From: Lobulomyces angularis | Lineage: Eukaryota; Chytridiomycota; Chytridiomycetes; Lobulomycetales; Lobulomycetaceae | DNA: 64,000 bases | Direction: 5' to 3' | Assembly: GCA_027604685.1 (NCBI GenBank) | Contig: JADHYX010000086.1 | Span: 1 to 64,000, forward strand | Shown here: piece after piece, positions 1 through 11,492 of the stretch | Layout: the number at the start of each line of letters is the position of its first letter | Numbering within the stretch: the stretch's first letter is position 1 | Translations under genes and position numbers: made by a program | The notes under the pieces: generated by a model | Seen by the model: the letters and a program-made list of their open reading frames with translations, nothing else | Told to the model about the DNA's origin: nothing | Databases searched by the model: none

Positions 1-561
1 TTGGATCTACAGATTTTTAACTATTGCATTTATTGGATTAATTGCATTATTATGGTGGTTTCAAGATTCTATAGGCTTAAGATATTTCGTTTTATTTATG
101 GGGTAAAAAATAAAAAAAATTGAAAAAAAAATTTATATCAATATTTTTTTTTTTTTTTTTTTTTAAAAATTATAGTGTCATGTCAGCATTGTATTCTTTA
201 TGGGATATAATTGAAGATTTGGTTGTTAGAAAAGTTAATGAAAGTGATGCAACAAAATTTTCGTAAGAAAAAATAAAATAAACTTAAAAAATAAAAAAAA
301 GGTTATAAATATTAAAATAAAAAACCTGCATTTTTTTTTTTTTTTTTTAAGTAAAATTTGTTGTGGTGGTTGTATTCCTGCACAGGTAAAAAAAAAAACC
401 AAAAAAAAATATCAGATATATAAAATTAAAATAAAAAATTAAAAATGTAATAAACCTTTTTTTTTTTCTTTTAGGTCTGGGGTGTACTTTGGTTGTTAGT
501 AAGTTTTATCTTTGTTGGAATTGCTATTTTTTGTGCTCTGTTGGCTTTTAGAACTATGTAG
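1..561 (+). CDS. Peptidase M50B-like membrane protein, 3' part
   Basis: This is the 3' end of a gene that begins before the window. Four exons can be read (2-102, 176-262, 352-385, 475-561) joined by GT-AG introns full of poly-T. The roughly 100 residues hold a hydrophobic helix, then a short stretch reading SALYSLWDIIEDLVVRKVNE, a CCGGC cysteine cluster, VWGVLW, and a final hydrophobic helix ending FRTM-stop. This order of motifs matches the C-terminal part of a fungal membrane protein family annotated as M50B-like peptidase, based on remembered family pattern. No catalytic site lies in the visible part, so protease activity cannot be judged. The protein is probably an integral membrane protein with several helices. 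Confidence 0.65.
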
Positions 562-754
562 AAAAAAAGAAAAAGCATGATTTTATTTTTTATTTATTTT
601 TTAAATTAATTTATTTTATTAATATATATCATTAAAAAAATAATAGTAATAATAATAAAAATAATAAAAATAAAAAAAGAAAATAGAAATCATTTAAAAA
701 AAAAAGAATAAAAAGTGTATGTACAAAAAAAAAAAAAAAAACCGGTTATTTTGA

Positions 755-3199
755 TTAACTAAGGGTCACCTTTATATCTCCAAATGGTTTAATTTGTTCG
801 GCTTTAAAATCTCCTCTACTAGTTAAAGTTAAAACGAAATAAAACATTCTAGTAAAAAAAATAAATAAAAAAATAAAATATATTAAAATAATAAAAAATA
901 ATATTTTTTAACCTTGCAGCCTGGCTAACATTTTTTTCTGGAATTAAATCATTTAAAAATATAAAATTAGTATTTGCTGCTCTCATTATTTCCTTAAGAT
1001 AAAAAAAAAAAAAAAAAAGGTTTCTTTTTTTTAATAAAATTGTAATATCCATCCCAATTTTACTTTTGAAATGAATCAATATCTCTTTCAAATTCAAAGG
1101 TTCTTTGAGATTCTTTGTTAATATAACTGTTCTCTTCATCTTCAAACAAGATTCCACCACCCATACTCTCATTTTTTGAACCTCGATGGTCGTCAAAAAA
1201 ATTTTCTGTTAGTGGATCAAATAAATCTCCTCTATCCACAGCTCTTTCGCCAGTGTCATTTGACTTATTTAAACTGTTAAATTCAAATCCACTAATTCTT
1301 CTTGATCCTGGTGTGGAAAAATCTTCCACAACTATCAAAAAAACAAAAAATAAAAAATAAAAAAAAAAGGTGGTAATACTAGATCCTGAAATCGAGGATT
1401 GATTTCCAAGTGTCGCTGGTGAAAAATTACTTCTTCTACGCTTTTCCTTTCCTTCTCTCATCATTTCAATTTCATTCGTACTTTCCTCTTCAAATCGTTG
1501 CTGAAATCTGGAACTCTCAACATTAACTATACCTTCGCTGTAATCTTTAAGTTTTGAGTTCGCATCAAAATTTTGTCGATTTTTAAATTCTCCTCCTCTA
1601 TATCTCTTTAAAGTATTTTTTTTTTCTATAAAATAAAAATCATTATGATTATTAATTTTAAGGTCATAATTTTACCATTACTACTACATTGTACAAATTC
1701 CAAAGACATGCTATAAAATTTTTTTAAGGAAGGAGGAAGTGATATTAAAGAGTTTGAAAAAATGTAGTTGAATGAAAGTCGGTCATTTGTTTCTTTTTTC
1801 TATAACAAAAAAAAATCAGAGATCCATTTTTTTTTTTTACTTGTAGAGCAACATTTCTTAAGTTTACAGCAATATCAAATGAAGCTTGTTCTCTCATTTT
1901 TATCTATAAAAAAGAATAAAAAAAAAAAAAAAAAAAAAGAGAGAAAATAATTTTTTTTTTTTAACATAAATTTTTTTCAGTTATTCCAAATTTCAAAAGT
2001 TGAAAATTATTTAATATTTGATATATATATATTTTATTTTTTTTCTTTTTCAGTACCATTTCTTCTCTTGATAATTCGATTTTTTCATCAATCAAACTTA
2101 AATTTTTTTTTTTTTTTGTTACTTTGACTGTTTTGATATTTTCGTTTTTTGTTTCATCTTCCGGAATGCTTTCGTAAAAGTCAGTTAAAATTGAAGGTTG
2201 CTCTTCGGAATCGAGACTCTTATCTTGATGAGGTTGTTTTAAAAATTCACGAATCAAGTCTTCTGGTTGACCTGTCATTTCTTCGATTTCAATATTCCTT
2301 TGCGCTGAAATGTTTTATATTAAAAAAAAAATTCCTTTTCAAAAAAAATCTTAGATTTTACAATTTTCAACTCCCAAGTCTAGTTCCCAAGAAGTGTGTA
2401 TTGCCATTCCTTCGCTACGAGAAATATCGGGGTTGACTTCATGTTCAACACTTACCATATCAAAAAAATCTTGTTGTCCTAAGTTGGCGGATGAGTTGGA
2501 ATCAAATGCAGACACTGAACATGAAACAACAGTATTGTCTAAAAGCTTCAAATTTTGGCTTCCAGTACCAGAAGTTAAATTCAAATTTTTTTTCGAAAGT
2601 TGACCATCTTTCGGGTTAAATCCGGTAATGGGGCTTGAAGTTAAGCTTGACATAGAAGTAAATTCATTAGAAAAAGAATTAAATTTGCTCGATTTGAAAT
2701 TAAAAATAAATTCCTTTTCAATTTCATTTTGATATGGTAATAAAAGATTTTTCAATTGATGTTCAGTAGGTGAAATTAAATTAATTTGAAGTTGCGGTTG
2801 TTTTAACGATGAATGTAATTTTACAATATCATTCAAGATAAACTGATATTGGTTTAGAAGCACTCTGTAAAGGCAAAAAGTTTTCAAAAATAAAAAAATT
2901 AAGGTATCAAATTTTTAACTTCATCTTAAAAGTAAATTAAATAAATCATACTTTGAGACACCTAAAAGTAAACTAGACTTGACTCTTAGTTGGATCTTGT
3001 CATCCTTAGTAATGATCTGACAAACCTTCAATTTACACAAATGTACACATAAACTTTTAATTAAAATTCTACTAATCAGTACCTTTGAAACAGATATACT
3101 TTCAGTTTGTTTTTTTGAGATGCTTTTCCTCCCTACAGTTGCCATCAACCAAACGATTGACAACGATGGATTAGGAAAAACTGCACTAGTTTGATGCAT
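755..3199 (-). CDS. Rad21/Rec8-family cohesin kleisin subunit
   Basis: This is the cohesin subunit that closes the SMC ring on chromosomes. Ten exons can be traced (3199-3083, 3025-2952, 2864-2362, 2304-2057, 1903-1841, 1799-1676, 1625-1380, 1331-1064, 981-913, 848-755), giving about 601 residues with all phases consistent. The N-terminus has the kleisin SMC-binding pattern (SIVWLMATVGRK, then LRVKSSLLLGVSK). The middle has a conserved patch reading LSREEMIKM before SFDI. The last two exons form the winged-helix end: FLNDLIPEKN, QAARMFYFVLTL and PFGDIKV. The N-terminal WLMATVG looks closer to Rec8 (meiotic) than to mitotic Rad21, but this is a judgement by eye. Downstream of it on the same strand lies nothing until the M50B-like gene, which converges on it. 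Confidence 0.85.
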
Positions 3200-3676
3200 C
3201 TTCTTTAATTTTTATTTTGCAAGTAACCTATAAACTAAAGATGGAATTAAGCATTATTCACATAAGTTATTTTTGTTTAATTTGATTTTTAAAAATTTTC
3301 CTTTTTAATCATAAACAAAAAAATAAAAATAAAAAATAAAAACCTTTTTTAAAAAATAGATTTACTTTGTAGTTTTTTACAAAATAAACTTCTTAATCTA
3401 ATAAATTTTTTTTATTGATAGAAATGAAAAAAGTTTTTTTACTTAAAATGAATAGGGTTTTTTAAATAAAAAAAAAAAATTTGTTTTGAAGTAAAAAAAC
3501 GAAAAAAAAATTGGTTTTTTTTTACAAAATCCGAAAAAAAAAACATTAAAAAAATGATTATATTCAAAAAAATTTTACTAAAGTGCAAAAAAAAAAAAAT
3601 AAAAAAAGAATAAAAAAAATTAAAAAAAGTTCATTTAAAAGTTTAAGTTTTCTTTTTTAAAAAATATCCATTTTAT
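3200..3676. other. Intergenic, AT-rich
   Basis: This stretch separates the kleisin start from the CFAP58 stop. It is almost entirely poly-A and poly-T runs. I see no gene, RNA or convincing repeat in it. It should contain the kleisin promoter at its left edge. Confidence 0.6.
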
Positions 3677-6600
3677 TTAAAACAAATTGGCAATTTTTAT
3701 TACTGCCACAGTTTCATCTTGCTGAGAATTGTTCGACTGCATTTCTTTTTTGTCAACTAATTCTGCATACGCTTCCTCTCCTTGCATTTCAGTTGTTTCT
3801 CTTGATACATCTTCTAATTGATCTTCCACTGCGTTAGGTTTTAAGACTTCGTCTAAAGCTGTAGTTCCTTGATCGCTATTGGGCGCCATTTGCTCGTCTT
3901 CATTTATATTGACTGTGTCATGTTTATTCTGATTATTATTGTCTTCATTATGTTCAGTGTTAAAGTTATTATCATTGCTTTCTTCTTTATAATAAAATTT
4001 TAATATAAATTTTAAGACTCAAAAAAAATAAAAAGCAAAATAATACCGCTGGCATGCATTTCCAAATCTTCAGGAGGAGGATCAAATTCATCTGGAAATG
4101 GTTTTTTTGAATTTATTGATGGCAGTATAGGTAACGGACTCGGCGAAGATGCTACAGAGGAGCTGGTCATATCATCGTAATAACCTCTGTTTTTATTTCG
4201 ATAATGCTCTGCAATATATTGCTTTTTTAACTAAAAATAACAAATTTCAATACTAACTAACATTTACAAAAATACCTCATCAATTTCTTTGTTTAGCACC
4301 TCTATGGCATGTTTATATTCCTTTCCTTGTGCTTGATACATGTTCAATTCTGTACCCTAATATTTTTTTCTTTAAAAAAAATTTTAATATTGAAAATGTT
4401 TACCATATGTTTTAATTGCAGTTGTTTATCTTTTAATAATTTTTCAAATTCTCGAACCTGCTCAAAAGCTTCTGGTCCAACTTGATTGCTCAATAGCGTT
4501 TTACAATTTAAATATATTTCTTCATTCTGTTGAATTAATTTTACTTTTTCATTGTCTAAATTAGTTTTTTCTATTAATTTTTTTTGTAATGCTTGAACTA
4601 GCTGAATCATTTCAAATGCTTTTGGATTGCTTCCTTCTAACTTTCTCCACCGATGAACATTAATGGGATGCACTAACTCCTGTTCTAGCGCTTTTACTCT
4701 AGTTTTTTCAAAGACGACGTCATTTTCCATTCTGCATAATTTCAAATTCATTTCCGTTAATTGGCTAGTCTCCATTTTCAATTCAAATTTTGATTTATTT
4801 AAATTTCGTATTTGATTTTTTAATTCTCTAATTTCTGCTAGCTTTTTTTCATACTGTTTTTCACTCGACATTAAAGAGGTTGTATTTGATTTAATTTTTC
4901 CATAAACTTTGGTGAGTTGGTCGTCCTGTTTTATAAGTTGACTACATAAATTATCTCTTTCTGAAATAAGTGCTTGCAATGCTTTATAAAAAATATTAAA
5001 AAAAAAAAAAAAGATTTTAGTCAATAAACTATAATATGCGTAATTACCATTTTCTTGTCTGGATCTTTCTAGTTCAGCTTCCTTAACGAATTGATTTAAT
5101 TTTAGTTCTTCTGCAAGTTGAGTTTTTATATACGCCTGGGCAATTTCGTTTTGATTTTTTAAATTTTTTGTTTCGTCTGAAATTAAGTCAATATCTTTGA
5201 GCAGTTTGGTATTTTCAGTACTGATAAATAAAAAAAATTTAAATTAAAAAAAGAAATTTTTTTTTTTTTTTCTATTTTTACTATACCTTTCCCTATTTAA
5301 CGCCTCCTCTTTGCCATTTATATCTTCTTTATATCCATTAATTTGATAATTCATTATTTTTAGTTTTCTCTTCATTTCTCCAATGTCACTTTGTGCTAAT
5401 TTTCAATATTTAGTTAGCAAAGAAATAAAAAAAAAAAAATATATATGTTTCGGGGATGTTTACCTTCTACTAGATGTTTGGCATGCAGATTCCTATCACT
5501 TTGCACTGCTTCATACAACGCTTGTTGATGTTTTAACTTAGTATCCGCTTGTACCATTTCTGTATTTTTTTTTAATTTTTTTTGTTTTGTAAACAAATTA
5601 AAAATTAAAATAAAAAAATAAAAATATATTTTACGTTTTTTATAGTCATATATTGCTAATTCCTTTTTTTTGACTATTTGCAATCCTTCAACACATTTTT
5701 GTTGTAGAGAAAGCGCTTCTTTAATGTACAAGTCTTTTTCACTATTAACTTTTTTTAAAACTTTATTATCAATGTGAATTTCTCTTTCGAATCTTGCAAT
5801 TTCTAATTCCAAATTTTCGCGAGTTTGCTAATAATAAAGAGAAAAGGTCAAAAAAAGAATAAAAAGATTTAACTAAAACCTTGTACGGTACAAGTAACAT
5901 GTTATTGCTATGAGTGCTCGTTAATGCCTTTTCAAAATTTGAATCAATGATGCCTTTTTCCCTAGAAAAATCCTCCATTGTTTTTTTGTAAATCTCTATT
6001 TGTCGACGTATCTTTTCTATTTCCGTAACATAGCAATCGTTTTCAGTCTTGCATTCCTTTCGTTTTGAATCCAAATTACTTTTTTGTTCTTCTAAAAGCT
6101 TATTTTTCTTCATTAAAGTATCTTTAATTTTATTAAGTTTTTTAACTTCATTATGAAGTTTAGCTAGTTCTTGAGTTTTAGTTTTTGAGTCCTTTTGAAG
6201 CTGAGCATTTTCTTCAGCTAATTCTGAGGAAATGGCTATTTGTTCTCCACAGTCTGCTTTTAACTTTATAGAACGTTGAAATAGATTATCTTGGTCTTTT
6301 TGAAGACGCTCTAACATTTGGCGTTGGGATTTTATATGATTATCAATCATGGATATCTCATCTAAAATTTTACTTAATTTGTTTTAAAGCTTTTTGTGGT
6401 TTACCTGCACATCTGTTGACAACATCTTGTTTTCCTCTAACTTCCTGGGATTTTGCTCCAACTATAGAACGAATTTCTCGCAATTCCTAAAAAATAATAT
6501 ACTCAATTATTAAAAAAAAAAATAAAGATTTAAATTATCATATTTTACCTTTTCTAATCTATCTTTATTTCGTAGTTCACCTTCAATATCACCTTTTTTA

Positions 6601-7489
6601 ATGGTATTTTTTTCTTTTAATTCATAGATTTCATGTTCAAATCTTTAATTTTTTTAATTTTTTTTGGTTAAATATTAGCTGGATTCTTTTTTTTCTTTAT
6701 TTTTTTTTTTTAACCTTCTTTTGGTTTCATCAGTTTGTTTAATTTGCTCAGTTACATCTTGAATTTTTGTTCTGAGCAAAACAATTTTATCCAACTCTTG
6801 CTCTAACTCTTTCGTAGTTTGTTCCTTCGCTTGATGCAATTCTTGCAGGGTTCTTTCTTGGACCGTGCTTAAACCCACGCCTAAAATAATTGGTATTTCG
6901 TAGAATTTATTTTTTTTTATCACCTTGTTTTAAAGTCATTGCCAATGACGAAATATCCGCGCGTAGAATGCGAAGTTGTTCTTTACCAGATTCTTCTCTA
7001 AGTGCAGAAGCCTGTAAGTTTTCTTGAACTTTTGTTATTGTGGACTTCAAAGAACTAATTGATAGTTGATCGTTTAAGCTTGTTTTTAGCGTTTCATGAT
7101 TGGAATCAATATTTTGGATATATTCTTTTTCTAAGATAATGTGTTGTTGGTACAACTTTTCAATGTTTCCCATTGAGTTATTTAATGCCCTGTACATTTT
7201 TTGATACTCGATTGTAAACTTTGACATTTGATCCTCTTAAACTTTATTAAATATTCTTAAAAAATTGAAACTTATTACCATCTGCTAAAGATTTTAGAAC
7301 TTGTTCAAATTCAAGGTGAATTTCTTCTGATGCCCGTTCATTATTTTCAAATTCAATTTTAAATTGTAATAAGTCTGCTGTTGGGTTGAAATCAGGATTA
7401 GTTATCCCTAGTGTTTTATTAGCTATAATTGAAATTTCCTCCATATTGTGGATAATTTCAGAAAAAAAAATTTTTTTCGCGTTTAACAA
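3677..7489 (-). CDS. CFAP58: Cilia- and flagella-associated protein 58 (CCDC147)
   Basis: CFAP58 is a long coiled-coil protein of the ciliary axoneme and basal body, needed for flagellar assembly and motility in animals and algae. Roughly fourteen exons encode heptad-rich sequence throughout. Family landmarks in order are LLQFKIEFE and FTIEYQKMYRAL near the N-terminus, NRCADEISMIDNHI, LAIYDYKK followed by VQADTKLKHQQALYEAVQSD and RNLHAKHLVE, then HPINVHRWRKLEGSNPKAFE, VGPEAFEQVREFEKLL and ELNMYQAQGKEYKHAIEVLN. The last match is the classic CFAP58 C-terminal block. The start may be at 7489 or at the internal Met at 7444, which better fits the usual N-terminus. After the conserved end there is an extra acidic, Asn/Glu-rich tail of about 120 residues (exons 4230-4046 and 3984-3677). 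This gene is direct evidence that the organism makes flagella. Confidence 0.92.
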
Positions 7490-7691
7490 AAAAAAAAAAA
7501 GAATTGAAACTTTAATCTAAACAACTACTTCACTACTTGACTTTAATTTATATTTATTCTACATAAATTGTCTAAATGGTATAATTTTTTAAAAAAATAA
7601 ATCAATATGTTAAAGTAAAAAATTAATATGTTAAATTAAACACCGTTTTGTATCAAAAATATCATTTTTATTAGTCTTTTTTTATCAAAGT

Positions 7692-9408
7692 TTATGCCTC
7701 CACTAGATTTTGTGAAACACTTTTAGATTGTAAATTATCAGCAAAGTGTTTTACTTCAATATTTCGATTAATATATACATCCTCTAAAAAAAAAGCATTT
7801 TCACTGGCCATTTCAAGTTTTAATTGAGCAAAAGTTTCGTTTTTGCCTAATTTAAACCTTTTGTTGCTATTAATAACTCTATTTTTCCAGGCAGATTCAT
7901 TTGATAGAGTTAAAATGGAAAGAAATGATTCAACGGGTGCCCAAGAGTTTTCTATAATATAACCAATAAAAATAATTTAAATCATAGGTAATTCTTACCA
8001 ACCCATGCCAGAAGCATTGGTAAACTTTTGCTATTTCTGATTTCTTTAATAAACTAAAAGGTTTTTTTACGTTATATAAGTAAAGTTTGAGTTAATATAT
8101 CAATACCTGTCGAGGAAAAAAACCCCATGGTGAATTTTTCGTTGAAGGAAATTGGTCTAAAAATTTAGATACCCTTCTTGTTCCCCAAAAACAACTTACA
8201 GCGAAGCATGGCACTTCTAAATTACTTTTCATTTTTTCGTCTTTATCATAACTAATCCAAACCTTATCAGAATTTTGCTAATAAAAAACAATTCAAAATT
8301 AACCAAATATTAGATTCAAATTTTTCCTTTTACCATCAATATTTGATAAATACCAGCTGATGACTTCACAGGATAATCATTCGCAGATAAATTTATCAAA
8401 TAATCCCAAGATCCTAGATCATATAACTCGAAAAATCCCAGTAGTTGAGCCTTAATCTTTTGATTTAATATTAAGTATGTAAAGCACGTAAAAAATTAAA
8501 AAGTCACCACTGAAGACGTTTTCAGATGAATTTTAAACCCATGCGACTTTATTGAAATGCTTTTTTGTTCCGACCGTAATATATCGACGTATTCTTTTAA
8601 AATTTTCAGTAGAGTGCCAGAAACTTCATCGACATGAATTAAAATAATAGTTTCGGGAGTGTAAATTGCAGATATCAAAAATTTTAAATTGGGAATGTCT
8701 TCTATTCTATTAATAGTAATGTAATAAGCAAGTTTAAATATTGATTTCATTTCGTTCCTTGGAGTTTCTTGTATCCAATTATAAAAATGCGAGTTGCTTA
8801 ATTCTTTTAAAATTGGATCTTCCGAAATATCAGAAAAACCAGTGGCACCCATTAAAGCTATTACTTGTTTTTAAAAAAATTTAAAGTATCATATTACCCG
8901 TGAAACAAGAAAAGAAGTTGATTTTTTCAAATTCTAAATGTAAAGGCATTAACTGACATATTTCAATTGCGACTGAATCAATTATTTGTGTCAAATCTTC
9001 TTCGGTTAAAGATTGAATTTGAATATCTACATCATCAAAAAAAAATTTTAATTTAAATATAAAATTTGTGAATTAAAAATGTTACCAGTTCCAGCAGCTG
9101 GGTTTGGTGAATAAAAATACTTGGAACTACCAGAATTTAAATATATACTTTTGTTCATAACTGAACCATCCTAAATACTTATTTTAAAAATAAATGTAAA
9201 AATATTATCATACAAAACTCTCGCAATAATTGAAATTGTAAATTTTCAGTCCGTCATCGTTAACTTTTTCTTTAACTGCAACTGGCTGACTTTTAATTTT
9301 AAATTTTTGAGTATTGTAGCTCGGAAAGTACTGAAAATAAGTATAGCCAAAGTAAATAGATAATAAAAATATTAGAAGTCTTTTAGAGGTTTTTCTTTTT
9401 TCTAACAT
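7692..9408 (-). CDS. GT14-family (xylosyltransferase / core-2 branching-like) glycosyltransferase
   Basis: This is a predicted Golgi type II membrane enzyme that adds a sugar (GlcNAc or xylose in known members) to a glycan or protein. The N-terminus is basic (MLEKRKTSKR) followed by one hydrophobic helix, a signal anchor, then a lumenal domain. The lumenal part begins with AYYITINR and later ILIHVDE, matching the family opening 'iAYli..h....LirLL..iy.p.n...iHvD'. It continues with the highly typical SWDYLINLSANDYPVKS, then SPWGFFPRQ, and a late block SWAPVESFLSILTLSN. About eight exons are joined by short introns. It is transcribed away from the LARGE-like gene across a 0.5-kb shared upstream region. 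The donor and acceptor sugars cannot be told from sequence. Confidence 0.75.
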
Positions 9409-9907
9409 TTATTCACTTGGGAATTTAAAATTTCGGAGTTTAAAAAAATAAATATTTAACTTGAATTTTCACAAATTACTCCAATAAAATGTTTATTATA
9501 GATACTGTTACAAAAAAAAAATAAATAAATTCAATTTGAAGTTAATTATAATGGTCAATTTAGGTTAATAATAACTTTGATGCCATAATATTCTGTAACG
9601 CTGTTGGGTATCAAATAAAGTAGTGTCTTTAAATGGTAAATTTATTGGTATAAATTTGTTGGTATAATTCATTAGTAAGATTTTTTATACAAAAAAAAAT
9701 TAAAATTGTCCGGTCATAAAAAAATAAATACTGGTTTTCCGCTTCATTCTATTTTCATATCTACTTTAAACTGCTATCGCCATTCATCAATTGACTATTA
9801 CTAATTATTTTGTATCGAGAAATTTTTTTTCAGCTAAAGTATATTTGTGGTATTATCACTTCGGAGTTTAAAAGCTTTAAATTGCTGTTTTATATCTGTT
9901 GTAAAGC
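9409..9907. promoter_or_regulatory. Shared upstream region of two divergent glycosyltransferases
   Basis: About 500 bp lie between the start codons of the GT14-like gene (minus) and the GT49-like gene (plus). It is AT-rich with no ORF or RNA gene that I can support. By position it must carry both promoters. I do not recognise specific transcription factor sites. Confidence 0.5.
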
Positions 9908-11366
9908 ATGAAACTATTTATAAAAAAAAAGCCAAGGAAATCAAAAAAATTTGTTAGCTTGACTCTCATCTGTGGTTTGTTATTAACTTTTCTAGTAAAT
10001 TCGTTGTATTTCTCAAAGAGTTTAAGAAATGTTTTTGTCAACAGTAAGGAAATTTTCAATAATCTTTATTTTAATGTTTGATTTGAAACCACCTAGACAA
10101 GAAAGGAGAACTTTCATTAGCACATAATGAGACATTAAGGTTGAGAACTAACCAGATAAAAAAAATGATAAATTTTTCTGAAGTAAACAACTTCAATCTT
10201 AATAATCAAAAACTCTATGAAAGCAACCCATTATTAAAAAACTTGACAGTTAGCTTTAAAGTTGGGAAGAAAGTTCTAAAACCTACAACCATAAAACCTT
10301 ATTTCTTTAAAATTGACGATGAACTAACATTTGAAGAGAGTGAGATCACCGTCACTACAATGATTACAATCGATAAGTTTAAAAATTTATTTAATAGTCT
10401 CTCCACTTACGATGGTAATAATAATTAACCTTAAAAAAAATTTTAAAATAATGTCTAGGTCCTTTTTCTGTTGTTTTACATTTGCAAAATGATACACAAT
10501 TAGAAAGAAATTTAAAAACATTTACTTCCTTTATTAATACCAATATAATAACTTTCAGAAAACGGGTAGACTTTCACTTAGTGATTGATAATTTTCCAAA
10601 ACAGCTTAACTTTTACAGAAATATTGCAAGACATTTTACGAGAACCACACTAATTTTTCCTTTAGATGTAGATTTCATAATTAGTCCAAAATTTAAAAAA
10701 AATTTTAAGAATGATGAGCAGATAATGAAGAAACTCTTTGATGGAACAAGTCTTTTTATTTTACCTGCATTTCAGTTTCAGCCTAGTTTGGCAAAACTAA
10801 AAAATTTTGAAGAATTTCCGATCAACAAGGAGGAATTAGCCAAACTTTATAACAATGCTGCTGTCAGAACATTTCATGGGGATTATTCTTTAGGCCATTT
10901 TGATACAAATTACAAACTTTGGTTTAGCGTGGATAAAATGTATCAAATAGAACCAAACAGTTACAATTTTGAACCATACGCTGTTTTCAATAAGAATTCC
11001 ATACCCTGGAGTGATGTATGATTACAGTAGGCTTAACATTTGATTTAACAATTAACTTTAGGAACGATTTGTTGGTTATGGTTCAAATAAATCAAGTTGG
11101 CTTTACGAAATATACTTAAGTGGAATTGACTTTTTTGTTGTTCCATTTGATTTTATTGTTCATCAGCATCATCCTTCCTCAGTAGTGAAAGAGCAGGTAA
11201 TAAAAATAGAATTTCAGTCAAAATTTAAAAAAAAAAAAAAAAAAAGGGTTTAAATAATAAGTTGATATTTCGAGAATATGTAAAAGAAATTTGTGTGAAG
11301 TATACTAAGGCATTTCTGAATAAAGAGACAAAACCATTGAAGTTAAAAAGATGTTTACACCAATAA
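9908..11366 (+). CDS. LARGE-like GT49-family glycosyltransferase
   Basis: This is a predicted Golgi glycosyltransferase of the family that includes the C-terminal domain of LARGE and B4GAT1 (beta-1,4-glucuronyltransferase activity in animals). Five exons (9908-10043, 10097-10414, 10459-11015, 11062-11196, 11262-11366) give 416 residues with consistent phases. The N-terminus is a basic stretch then a hydrophobic signal anchor (FVSLTLICGLLLTFLVN). The catalytic domain shows PFSVVLHL, a DVD metal-binding motif in FPLDVDFIISPKF near 10664, FILPAFQF, and the typical late block YEPYAVF-like (here FEPYAVFNK), DERFVGYGSNKSSWLYEI, and FIVHQHHPS with its conserved histidines. Start Met is chosen because it gives the signal anchor in frame with exon 2. 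Acceptor specificity is unknown. Confidence 0.8.
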
Positions 11367-11492
11367 ATTAATTTATAATTTTTATCATTAGATTTAAAAC
11401 TTTAGGTATTTGATATATTTCTATGAATTCAAATAATATCTAGACTTTCTAATTTTATATAAATTCTCCATTATTCTATTATATTTTTAATA

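Noticed and set aside
1720..1735. Frameshift in the kleisin gene at a poly-A run
   Set aside because: On recounting the run has seven A's, which keeps the frame through to YSMSLEF, and all later exon phases agree.
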